Below, piece after piece: positions 13,803 through 21,397 of a stretch of 29,190 nucleotides of DNA. The DNA comes from Gammaproteobacteria bacterium. Its GTDB lineage: Bacteria > Pseudomonadota > Gammaproteobacteria > UBA6429 > Thiohalophilaceae. Where the stretch lies: positions 1-29,190 of the forward strand of contig QILH01000261.1 of NCBI GenBank assembly GCA_003233255.1, written 5' to 3'. Each line of letters starts with the position of its first letter. The stretch's first letter is position 1. The notes beneath the pieces were generated by a model. It was not told where the DNA came from, searched no databases, and saw only the letters and a program-made list of their open reading frames with translations. The translations under genes and the position numbers were made by a program.

Positions 13803-15753
13803 ATTTTTCCTCCAGTATGTTGTCATCAGAATGTTCATCTATTTCAACCTGGAATGGTAGAAGAATTACCACACGTAACCCTTTTCCAGATATGTTTTCT
13901 AAATGGATCGTGCCACCATGATGTTTCACTATGCCATAACTTACCGATAAACCAAGCCCTGTCCCTTCACCTTCTTGTTTTGTAGTAAAAAAAGGGTCAA
14001 ATACTTTGGCCATCTCCTGAGATTTAATGCCCGCGCCGGTATCAATAATTTCTACGGCTATATAGTCGATATCTTTAAATGATTTTATATGGATGGTTCC
14101 ACCAGCCTTAGAAGCCTGTACTGCATTTAAAATAATATTTACCAGCACTTGTTGCAGTTGATTCATATCCGCAATTAAAAATAAATCATATTGCAAATCC
14201 ATTACCACGGTAATTTCGGCCGATTCAATTCTATGTTGTAACAAATCCAGAGTGTCTTCAATTAACTGCGACATATTGAAATCGTGGTAATCTGGTTTGT
14301 TTTCGCGGGCAAAACTTAAGATACCCTGTACAATCCGCGCACAACGTTCGCCTTCTTTTTTTAGCAGGCTTATATCATTTATTGCTTCTTTATTGTCTTT
14401 TACGCCATCTTCAATCAGCGACGCAAGTGACATAATATTCATAAGCGGATTATTTATTTCATGACCGATACCCGCCGCCAGTTGTCCAACTGATGCAAGT
14501 CGCTCTGATTGCCTGGCCAGTTTTTCTGCTTTATCGCGTTCTCGTTTAGCTTTAACCAGACTGGTCGTTAAATAATTAAATGCCTTACCGGCTATGCCTA
14601 TCTCATCACTGCGTGTGTCCCTGTAGCGAGAAGAATGATCACCATCGGCATAACGTGTAATCACCTCGGCCAGTTCATGAATAGGTTGTGACATTTGCCA
14701 TGCTGCCCAAACAGAAACGAGTAAGCTAATTACTAATAACACACCCAGCAATAACCAGATTGAACGGCGTAAATTATCAATTGAGGCAAAAACGGTCTTA
14801 CTATCGGCTTCGACCAATAATAGCCAGGATGTATCTGGTCGTGATTCAAAGGGCGACAGGGTCTGAAAAAATAACATTTTGCCATCGGCGCGAAACAGTG
14901 AACCTTTGTTGCGGTTTTTCTTAATGTATTGCCATTCTTCAGTTGAAATTTCATCTGTAAAACGATATTGCGATTCTAATTGATTGCCAAAACGTTTCGA
15001 AATCTCATGATGATATAAATATATCCCATCACGAACCGTGCCTTCATTTATTTCAACAACATAGGCATTGCCGGGATAACCACCTAATGCAGACTTAACC
15101 GTGGAATCAAGACGTGTGCCCCACATATTAACCACCAGCAGCCCCTCTTCGCGATCAAGCTCATCTTTCACCGCAGCCGAGTAGCGCACCATAGCTGGAC
15201 AAAAATCGGCATCAAGGGTGACTCGACCTAACTCAAAATCCGACATCACCACATCTTGTTGCATGCCCTGGGTGTACTTAAAAAAAGATTTCTCCGATTG
15301 ATCGGCAACATATAAGCGTCTGTTTTTTTCATCGACTAATTTTGGCTCAATCGGTTTACCTTCTTTGACCTTAACCAGAGTTTTACCCTGTGGGTCGATA
15401 AAGCGTAACGCCTGGATACTTGGGACAACATGAGAATAGTTTAAAAAAAACAGCTCCAGATCTTCTGCCAGCCGTTGATATTCCGCAGGATAGTTTTCTT
15501 TACTGGATTGCCGGGTAAAGGATGCAAACTGTTTTACCGCAGGCACATGCGCCAGACCTCGGGCAATGGCTTTTTGATTGTTCAGGATCAACTGAATCTC
15601 ATCGGACATCTTATTCAGCGTGACATGTAATTCTTTTTCAGTTTGGGCACGAAGTTCGGATTCGGCTCGATCCACCACACCAAATAACAGGATTAACAAC
15701 GGAACCGCCGTCATGGAGGTCAAAATCAGGAAAAATTTGTGTCGCAGTTGCAT
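13792..15753 (-). CDS. Cache-domain membrane sensor histidine kinase
   Basis: 653 residues. Transmembrane helix 1 (about 7-26) is followed by a periplasmic sensor of roughly 300 residues with a Cache-like pattern (LRFIDPQGKTLVKVKEGKPI ... GLLVVNMWGTRLDSTVKSALGGYPGNAYVVEINEG ... FFQTLSPF). Helix 2 (about 331-352), HAMP (about 353-405), HisKA with phosphoacceptor His431 in GIGHEINNPL, and HATPase_c (N543 region, DTGAGI at 571, GEGTGLGLSVSYGIVKHHGG) complete it. It belongs to the NtrB-like group that pairs with sigma-54 regulators. It is the first gene of the two-component operon; the regulator start lies inside its last codons. The periplasmic sensor would see the same compartment in which SoxYZ and the DsrE-like protein work. 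Confidence 0.93.
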   Translation of the reverse strand: MQLRHKFFLILTSMTAVPLLILLFGVVDRAESELRAQTEKELHVTLNKMSDEIQLILNNQKAIARGLAHVPAVKQFASFTRQSSKENYPAEYQRLAEDLELFFLNYSHVVPSIQALRFIDPQGKTLVKVKEGKPIEPKLVDEKNRRLYVADQSEKSFFKYTQGMQQDVVMSDFELGRVTLDADFCPAMVRYSAAVKDELDREEGLLVVNMWGTRLDSTVKSALGGYPGNAYVVEINEGTVRDGIYLYHHEISKRFGNQLESQYRFTDEISTEEWQYIKKNRNKGSLFRADGKMLFFQTLSPFESRPDTSWLLLVEADSKTVFASIDNLRRSIWLLLGVLLVISLLVSVWAAWQMSQPIHELAEVITRYADGDHSSRYRDTRSDEIGIAGKAFNYLTTSLVKAKRERDKAEKLARQSERLASVGQLAAGIGHEINNPLMNIMSLASLIEDGVKDNKEAINDISLLKKEGERCARIVQGILSFARENKPDYHDFNMSQLIEDTLDLLQHRIESAEITVVMDLQYDLFLIADMNQLQQVLVNIILNAVQASKAGGTIHIKSFKDIDYIAVEIIDTGAGIKSQEMAKVFDPFFTTKQEGEGTGLGLSVSYGIVKHHGGTIHLENISGKGLRVVILLPFQVEIDEHSDDNILEEKYVV

Positions 15754-15775
15754 ATCGGTATTTTGCTATCTTCTC

Positions 15776-15786
15776 TGCATTTTGCA
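15776..15786. promoter_or_regulatory. TGCA-N3-TGCA site overlapping the kinase transcription start
   Basis: TGCATTTTGCA differs from the dsrE-like enhancer word by one base. It covers the predicted start (about 15782) just downstream of the extended -10 box, a position expected for repression by the regulator. Confidence 0.55.
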
Positions 15787-15788
15787 TA

Positions 15789-15816
15789 AGTATAGCAAGA
15801 TATTCAGTAACAAAAG
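15789..15816 (-). promoter_or_regulatory. Extended -10 sigma-70 promoter of the kinase-regulator operon
   Basis: Minus strand CTTTTG (15811-15816), 16 bp, TGC-TATACT (-10 at 15789-15794, TGn extension at 15795-15797). The -35 is weak but the extended -10 is good. It lies 36 nt before the kinase start codon. Confidence 0.55.
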
Positions 15817-15879
15817 CTATATTAGTATCTAAAGCCCAAGCATATTAGGTTATGCTTATATTAATTGCCGCTTTATAGG

Positions 15880-15890
15880 TGCATTATGCA
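15880..15890. promoter_or_regulatory. Distal TGCA-N3-TGCA site upstream of the kinase gene
   Basis: TGCATTATGCA, within the perfect 13-bp palindrome GTGCATTATGCAC (15879-15891), about 100 bp upstream of the predicted kinase start and immediately after the DUF2818-like stop. Confidence 0.55.
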
Positions 15891-15893
15891 CTA

Positions 15894-16226
15894 TTATTTG
15901 TTGCGGCGTTGCCGTCGTAACAGGTGCGGACGCAGATCGTAACGATAAATAAACCCCGGTAATGCAAATACGGCGAATAAACAGAAAATAACGGCATAAA
16001 ACTCCCAATCCTGCCGGTATAACTCACCCATTAGCTTCTGTTCCAGCCCCAGAGCGCTTAAAAGAAAGACCAGCAGCAGCACCCACCATTCCACCAAGCA
16101 CATCCACAATTGTTTTCCCGCACTACCTGGAGGGTCAAATAAGAGGAAAAACCGCTCACTCAACCAGGGTAGATTGGCGGAAATAAACGCTAGAACAATT
16201 AATATTAATATGGCGTTTTGCAACAT
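15894..16226 (-). CDS. Small membrane protein, DUF2818-like
   Basis: 110 residues from the ATG at 16226. Three hydrophobic segments (MLQNAILILIVLAFISANLP; LWMCLVEWWVLLLVFLLSALGL; FYAVIFCLFAVFALPGFIYRY) flank the motif LPWLSERFF, and the tail is strongly basic (RPHLLRRQRRNK). This matches my recollection of the DUF2818 family, often found beside nuoN in betaproteobacteria; here nuoN is about 8.4 kb away. A longer frame starts at 16274, but a near-perfect promoter lies inside that extension and points to the shorter start. No convincing Shine-Dalgarno precedes 16226. The function is unknown. Confidence 0.72.
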   Translation of the reverse strand: MLQNAILILIVLAFISANLPWLSERFFLLFDPPGSAGKQLWMCLVEWWVLLLVFLLSALGLEQKLMGELYRQDWEFYAVIFCLFAVFALPGFIYRYDLRPHLLRRQRRNK

Positions 16227-16232
16227 ACAGAG

Positions 16233-16261
16233 ATTATACAGGCGAAAATGGGCGCTGTCAG
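16233..16261 (-). promoter_or_regulatory. Near-consensus sigma-70 promoter abutting a start codon
   Basis: Minus strand CTGACA (16256-16261), 17-bp spacer, TATAAT (16233-16238). Only 6 nt separate the -10 box from the ATG at 16226, so the predicted start of transcription falls on or next to the start codon. Confidence 0.72.
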
Positions 16262-16293
16262 CGAGATTGCCCATTCATTTGAGCATGCACAAA

Positions 16294-16731
16294 TTACTTA
16301 ATGCTAACGATCTCGCCCTGCAAAGCCACGCCCGCAATAATGGCTCCGGCCCCACATTTGAAGGTTTCATCACTGGTCGTCAAATTCCCTCTATAATTCG
16401 ATTTAATATTGACGACCGCGTTACCACCTAGTTGAAGTGCCCGTTCTTTTAGCTGAATCATGGCAGTCAAAAACACCCACTCACAGGCTTCCTGATCAGA
16501 TTTCCCAAATGCATTACTTTTTTTGTTTGTGCTAAATACGCCAAATCGTTTTGCCACTTTACCATGCTTCTGGCCACCAAAATAATAGCGAACACCAGAC
16601 AATTTTGCTTTAGCCTGTTCAGTGGATAAAACGTTTACTACCGAATAATCTCCAATATCATCTCGGGCCATAGTCGCTGGACTGTGCATTAACACCAATA
16701 AGCCACTTATCAATAAACTTTTTTTAATCAT
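16294..16731 (-). CDS. Small secreted protein, YbjQ/DUF74-like domain
   Basis: 145 residues from the ATG at 16731, chosen because GGAGGGG lies just upstream, inside a longer frame that begins at 16761. A Sec signal peptide is visible (MIKKSLLISGLLVLMHSPATMA). The mature part DDIGDYSVVNVLSTEQAKAKL ... FGKSDQEACEWVFLTAMIQLKERALQLGGNAVVNIKSNY ... FKCGAGAIIAGVALQGEIV follows the pattern of small exported proteins with a YbjQ-like fold (repeated 'LGGNAVVNI', 'GAGAIIAGVALQGEIV'). Such proteins are often mislabelled as excinuclease subunits. Two Cys residues in the mature chain could form a disulfide. The function is unknown. It is transcribed toward the DUF2818-like gene, 67 nt away. Confidence 0.7.
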   Translation of the reverse strand: MIKKSLLISGLLVLMHSPATMARDDIGDYSVVNVLSTEQAKAKLSGVRYYFGGQKHGKVAKRFGVFSTNKKSNAFGKSDQEACEWVFLTAMIQLKERALQLGGNAVVNIKSNYRGNLTTSDETFKCGAGAIIAGVALQGEIVSIK

Positions 16732-16839
16732 AACCACCCCTCCATTAAATATTTCAGACAAAGATATACTACATAATTTTCTATAAAATGATAACCAAAT
16801 AAATTAGTCGGGATTGAACAGATTATTTACCGATACAGC

Positions 16840-18828
16840 TTAGATAACGCGAAGATCTCCACCATCGATCGGCAATTGGGCCGCCGTTGTTTTTGAAAAT
16901 AACGGGCCACACATCTCAGCCACTAACTCGGCCACATCATGGCTGGTAATTTCAGTCGCCAATAGATTTCTGCATTTATATTCTTCAACACTCAAGTTAT
17001 ATGAGTCAGCACGAGCCTGTATTATTTCGTCAGACCAGATACCCGTATCAAACACCGCATTGGGATGTACTGCATTGATACGAATTTTGTCTTTACTCCA
17101 CTCGAGTGCCGTTATTCGCATTAATTGGTTCAAAGCCGCCTTCGATACCGAATACGCACTGGCACCCGGTCCCGGTGCGGGTACATTTTTAGAACCCAGA
17201 ATCACCACGCGGCCATAGCGCGGCGCCAAACACAACAAGGGGTGAACCGTTTTTAATAAGAGTAAGTTAGCGGTTAGGTTAATGTTGAGTGTTTTATCCC
17301 ATAATGTCATATCAAGCTCATCAATGGTGGCTGACGCAGGAAAAATACCTGCATTCAGGATCAGCATATCAACCCCACCAAACATTTTCACACCCTGTGC
17401 CAGAGATTGTTCGATGGCTTGTTGCACAGTTACATCACAAATCAGGCCCAGATAGCTTGCTGAATCGTATAAATTCTCCACCTTATTATTTATATCCAGG
17501 GCAATAACCGCCGCCCCACGTTCCAGGAGTGAATCAACGCAGGCTTTACCGATACCTGATGCTGCACCGGTCACCAAAGCAACTTCACCCTCAAACTCAA
17601 GTTTGTTATTCGATTTTTTCAGTTTTGCCTGTTCTAAATCCCAATACTCTACATTAAAAATATCTTTGCCAGATAAGGCCTGAAATTTTTCCAACATGGT
17701 TGCGCGTTGAATAACATCAATTGTATGTTGATAAATATCACGGTTTATAAGTGCATCTTTAATGGTACTGCCAAGCGTGCACAAGCCAATATCCTGATCC
17801 AGGATTACCCTGGGTGCTGGATCAAGCATGCTTATCTTCGGATTAGACTGTTTCGAATATTGCGTGAAATATTTTTTATAATGGGATACATAATTAGCAA
17901 TATCTTTATCAATCTCATAGTTAAGCATGGGAAGCTGCTTTGTTCGAATAACGTGATCGGGCGTGGCTGGGCCTTGTTGAGAAATATTACCAAGATCTTT
18001 GCGCGCAATATAGGAATCCACGCTGGCACTCGTTTCGGAGTGAAGAATCATGGGTTTCTCGGCGACAGCCGATAATTTAAAACGCATTTCTGCCTGCAAA
18101 TGTATTTTTTCCTTATTAGTCCTCTTGTTGATTTTTTCGACATCGATGTCCCAGGCCTTATTATCTTTTAGATAAAGTTCAGCCCGACTGACCAGTTCAA
18201 TCATTCGCTCATAAGAATCTCTGGCGGTATCCGCAAAACTAAAAATACCATGGTTCATTAACACCATGCCTTTTGTGTTTTCATTACTTTGCCGAGAAAA
18301 TTCTTTTGCGCATTCTCTTGCCAAATCAAATCCAGGCATCACATAAGGTACAATTACAACATCGTCTCCGTATATAGCTTTAATTCGATTCATGCCATCA
18401 GGAGTATTGGTAATAGTTACTACCGCATCGGCATGAGTATGATCAACATATTTATAAGGTAATATTGCATGCAGGATTGCTTCGACCGATGGTGTCGGTG
18501 AAGACGCATTAGTCATATGAGTTTTAAGCTCATTGACCATATCAGGATCAGACAATGTCTCGAGTTCGGCCAGGGCAATTAGATGATCCAGTTTCACTGC
18601 AGGAAATCCGGCCGCCTCGATGCTGGCAAGATCCCAACCGCTGCCTTTAACATAAAGCAGGGTTTCTTCTTTCCCTAATATATTTTTTTGACTGATCTTC
18701 ACCGAAGTATTGCCTCCTCCATGCAATACCAGCTCCGATGCCTGTCCCAGTAAACGGGAGGAATAAACACGCAAGTCAAGTTCATCTTCACATTGACTGG
18801 CTGCTTGCTCGTTCCATAAATTTTTCAT
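16840..18828 (-). CDS. Bifunctional class II aldolase / short-chain dehydrogenase
   Basis: 662 residues in two enzyme halves. Residues 1 to about 400 are a class II aldolase: LHGGGNTSVK near 36-44, the zinc ligands in DHTHADAV (129-136) and a further NHGIF. From about 420 a short-chain dehydrogenase follows, with the NAD(P) motif TGAASGIG, LILNAG and the catalytic YSVSK. The architecture matches enzymes annotated as rhamnulose-1-phosphate aldolase/lactaldehyde dehydrogenase, which cleave a sugar phosphate to DHAP and L-lactaldehyde and oxidise the aldehyde. No rhamnose isomerase, kinase or transporter is in the window, so the true substrate may be another deoxysugar phosphate. The ATG at 18828 has only a weak ribosome site. 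It is read divergently from nothing and lies just after the hppA terminator. Confidence 0.88.
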   Translation of the reverse strand: MKNLWNEQAASQCEDELDLRVYSSRLLGQASELVLHGGGNTSVKISQKNILGKEETLLYVKGSGWDLASIEAAGFPAVKLDHLIALAELETLSDPDMVNELKTHMTNASSPTPSVEAILHAILPYKYVDHTHADAVVTITNTPDGMNRIKAIYGDDVVIVPYVMPGFDLARECAKEFSRQSNENTKGMVLMNHGIFSFADTARDSYERMIELVSRAELYLKDNKAWDIDVEKINKRTNKEKIHLQAEMRFKLSAVAEKPMILHSETSASVDSYIARKDLGNISQQGPATPDHVIRTKQLPMLNYEIDKDIANYVSHYKKYFTQYSKQSNPKISMLDPAPRVILDQDIGLCTLGSTIKDALINRDIYQHTIDVIQRATMLEKFQALSGKDIFNVEYWDLEQAKLKKSNNKLEFEGEVALVTGAASGIGKACVDSLLERGAAVIALDINNKVENLYDSASYLGLICDVTVQQAIEQSLAQGVKMFGGVDMLILNAGIFPASATIDELDMTLWDKTLNINLTANLLLLKTVHPLLCLAPRYGRVVILGSKNVPAPGPGASAYSVSKAALNQLMRITALEWSKDKIRINAVHPNAVFDTGIWSDEIIQARADSYNLSVEEYKCRNLLATEITSHDVAELVAEMCGPLFSKTTAAQLPIDGGDLRVI

Positions 18829-18884
18829 CGTATATTTTCTTTATTGTTGTATATCGGATAACTATAACACTAAAATACCGGCAT

Positions 18885-18921
18885 AAAAAAACCCGGTTGC
18901 TTTCAATTCAACCGGGTTTTT
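18885..18921 (-). terminator. Rho-independent terminator of hppA
   Basis: A perfect 13-bp stem AAAAACCCGGTTG / CAACCGGGTTTTT with a 9-nt loop, ending on the minus strand in seven T. It lies 18 nt past the hppA stop and separates it from the aldolase gene downstream on the same strand. Confidence 0.93.
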
Positions 18922-18939
18922 CAAACTACCTTGTAACTA

Positions 18940-20961
18940 TTACACCATTGGAAGGATCGGGATAATCAACAGTGCAACAATGTTAATGATCTTGATTAGC
19001 GGATTGATCGCAGGACCCGCGGTATCTTTATAAGGATCACCTACCGTGTCACCTGTCACCGCCGCTTTATGCGCAGCGGAGCCCTTTCCGCCAAAGTTAC
19101 CATCTTCAATATACTTCTTGGCATTATCCCAGGCACCACCACCGGTTGTCATCGATATAGCCACAAACAAGCCTGTGACAATCGTGCCTACTAATAAGCC
19201 ACCCAGTGCCTGAGGGCCAAGTACCAACCCAACAATTACTGGTGCAGCAATGGGAAGTATCGAAGGTATAATCATTTCTTTAATCGCAGACCGCGTCAGC
19301 ATATCAACCGCACGTGAGTAATCGGGTTGCTCGGTTCGATCCATAATGCCTGGCATTTCCCTGAACTGACGGCGCACTTCATTCACAATACCGCTTGCAG
19401 CTCGACCTACCGCTTCCATCGCCATCGCACCAAACAAATAAGGTATCAAACCACCAATAAACAGACCGATGATTACCATATGATTGGAGAGATCGAAGGT
19501 TACCGAAATACCGGCTTTTTCTAACCCGTAAGTAAAATCGGCAAACAGAACCAATGCCGCCAGCGCAGCTGAAGCGATTGCGTACCCCTTGGTAACCGCT
19601 TTGGTCGTATTACCAACCGCATCAAGGGGATCAGTAATATTTCGTACCGACTCATCAAGTCCGGCCATTTCTGCGATTCCGCCCGCATTATCTGTGATCG
19701 GGCCATAGGCATCGAGTGCAACAATGATTCCGGTCATGGACAACATAGACGTTGCGGCAATGGCGATACCATACAGACCAGCAAGCTCGTGAGCACCGAA
19801 GATTGAAGCCGTGATCGCAATAACCGGTGCAGCCGTTGACTTCATTGAAACGCCTAGTCCAGCGATCACATTGGTACCATCACCCGTCGTAGACGCTTCC
19901 GCGATGTGGCGCACAGGTTTGAATTCCGTCGCTGTATAATATTCGGTGATCATCACCATCGCAGCAGTGAGTACAAGACCAATCAGAGCACACCAGAACA
20001 GGCTCATGAAACCCGCATCAAAACCTGACATCATCTCTTTGGTAATAAAATAAAATGCAATCGCGGCCAACACACCGGATACCGCCAGACCACGATAGAG
20101 TGCATTCATGATCTTGCCACCCTCGCGGGCTTTTACAAAAAATGTTCCAATCACAGAAGCGATAATGGAGGCACCACCTAATACCAAAGGATATAAAATC
20201 GCCTGCTGACCTAAATGACTAAGCATCAAGCTAGCCAACAACATCGTGGCAATAACCGTAACCGCGTAAGTTTCAAACAAATCTGCAGCCATGCCGGCGC
20301 AATCACCCACATTATCGCCTACATTATCGGCAATCACGGCAGGATTACGAGGATCATCCTCGGGTATGCCCGCTTCAACTTTACCCACAATATCAGCGCC
20401 TACGTCTGCGCCTTTGGTAAAAATACCACCGCCCAATCGCGCAAAAATTGAAATCAACGATCCACCAAAGGCCAGGCCTATCAGTGGATGTAATGGATCC
20501 TCAACACCCATCTGAAGTAAAACGGCATAAAAACCCGCAACCCCAAGCAACCCTAAACCGACAACCAGCATCCCGGTAATGGCACCACCTTTGAATGCAA
20601 CACTCAGCGCCTTGTTTAATCCACCACGGGCGGCTTCAGCCGTGCGTGCATTCGAACGTACAGATACGTGCATTCCAATGAATCCGGTTGCACCTGATAA
20701 GATCGCACCCAATAAAAACCCGAAGGCCGTTGCCGGAGAATCAAGTAATAAATAGATTAATATAAACAGAATAACGCCGACAATGGAGATTGCCGTATAT
20801 TGTCGTTTAAGGTACGCAGACGCACCATCTTGAATCGCTTTCGAAATGCGTTTCATATCATCATTACCTTCCGGTAATTTTAGAATAGATGATATGGAAA
20901 CTAGGCCGTAGACAATAGCGACAATAGAACAGCCTATGGCAATCATGAGTGCTTGATCCAT
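18940..20961 (-). CDS. hppA: Membrane H+-translocating pyrophosphatase, K+-independent type
   Basis: 673 residues with about 16 membrane helices. Couples hydrolysis of pyrophosphate to proton export across the inner membrane and lets a chemolithotroph recover energy from biosynthetic pyrophosphate. Substrate and metal residues are intact: GGGIFTKGADVGADIVGKVE and EDDPRNPAVIADNVGDNVGDC (201-221), then ALDAYGPITDNAGGIAEM and, near the C-terminus, GGGAWDNAKKYIE and GDTVGDPYKDTAGPAINP. The diagnostic stretch GNTTKAVT carries Lys454 and Thr457, the residues that mark the K+-independent class; the K+-dependent class has Ala at the Lys position. GAGGGG precedes the ATG. It is a single-gene unit with its own terminator. 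Confidence 0.97.
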   Translation of the reverse strand: MDQALMIAIGCSIVAIVYGLVSISSILKLPEGNDDMKRISKAIQDGASAYLKRQYTAISIVGVILFILIYLLLDSPATAFGFLLGAILSGATGFIGMHVSVRSNARTAEAARGGLNKALSVAFKGGAITGMLVVGLGLLGVAGFYAVLLQMGVEDPLHPLIGLAFGGSLISIFARLGGGIFTKGADVGADIVGKVEAGIPEDDPRNPAVIADNVGDNVGDCAGMAADLFETYAVTVIATMLLASLMLSHLGQQAILYPLVLGGASIIASVIGTFFVKAREGGKIMNALYRGLAVSGVLAAIAFYFITKEMMSGFDAGFMSLFWCALIGLVLTAAMVMITEYYTATEFKPVRHIAEASTTGDGTNVIAGLGVSMKSTAAPVIAITASIFGAHELAGLYGIAIAATSMLSMTGIIVALDAYGPITDNAGGIAEMAGLDESVRNITDPLDAVGNTTKAVTKGYAIASAALAALVLFADFTYGLEKAGISVTFDLSNHMVIIGLFIGGLIPYLFGAMAMEAVGRAASGIVNEVRRQFREMPGIMDRTEQPDYSRAVDMLTRSAIKEMIIPSILPIAAPVIVGLVLGPQALGGLLVGTIVTGLFVAISMTTGGGAWDNAKKYIEDGNFGGKGSAAHKAAVTGDTVGDPYKDTAGPAINPLIKIINIVALLIIPILPMV

Positions 20962-21397
20962 GGTAAACCCCTCTGACTCTGGTTAGATAAGTGATTTTAT
21001 TATTATGCTAACTGTGCCTTATTTTGGGACTCACCACCATTCAATCTCCTGTTTGCAGGCATAACAATGATTAATATGCAAAAATAGTAATGTTTACTCA
21101 ATATGCATATGCATCGATATTGTGCACTATTCTGTATGATAATTAGCCATTTTATGGGTTTGTTTACCCTGTACGCTTTTACAAATCCACCCCATTACCC
21201 AATAAAGTAATATCCCGATTTTAAGTTCTGCAACAAGAAAATTCCCTCCTGGCTTTTATATTTTTTGTTATACAGGAAATAAAAGCATAATTTTTCTCCC
21301 AGTAGTGTATTCGCAATTAAACACTTTCATTTTGTATCAACAAATTGGAGCCTGGCGGATCGATACCCAAACTGAGCCAGTGATATTCAATAATTAT
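20962..21397. other. 436-bp intergenic region upstream of hppA
   Basis: A+T-rich and without a convincing gene. It must hold the hppA promoter; minus strand TTGAGT / CATATT with a 17-bp spacer near 21080-21105 is a weak candidate. A perfect 12-bp palindrome ATGCATATGCAT occurs at 21103-21114. I saw no clear terminator for the reductase gene ending at 21398. Confidence 0.6.

Noticed and set aside
13803..13838. Earlier ATG for the response regulator, adding 12 residues
   Set aside because: The GGAGG ribosome site sits inside this extension, just before the ATG at 13802, and the extra residues are not part of the receiver fold.
15754..15893. Sigma-54 promoter in front of the kinase gene
   Set aside because: I looked for GG-N10-GC on the minus strand and found none with correct spacing; an extended -10 sigma-70 promoter fits better.
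21103..21114. ATGCATATGCAT upstream of hppA as a fifth regulator site
   Set aside because: The two TGCA words are spaced by 2 bases, not 3, and no -24/-12 promoter is visible before hppA. It may still be an unrelated operator.
21127..21255. Minus-strand 42-codon frame with a hydrophobic core (KIGILLYWVMGW)
   Set aside because: It follows AGGAGGG, but no in-frame ATG, GTG or TTG lies near that site. The first in-frame ATG leaves only 22 residues.
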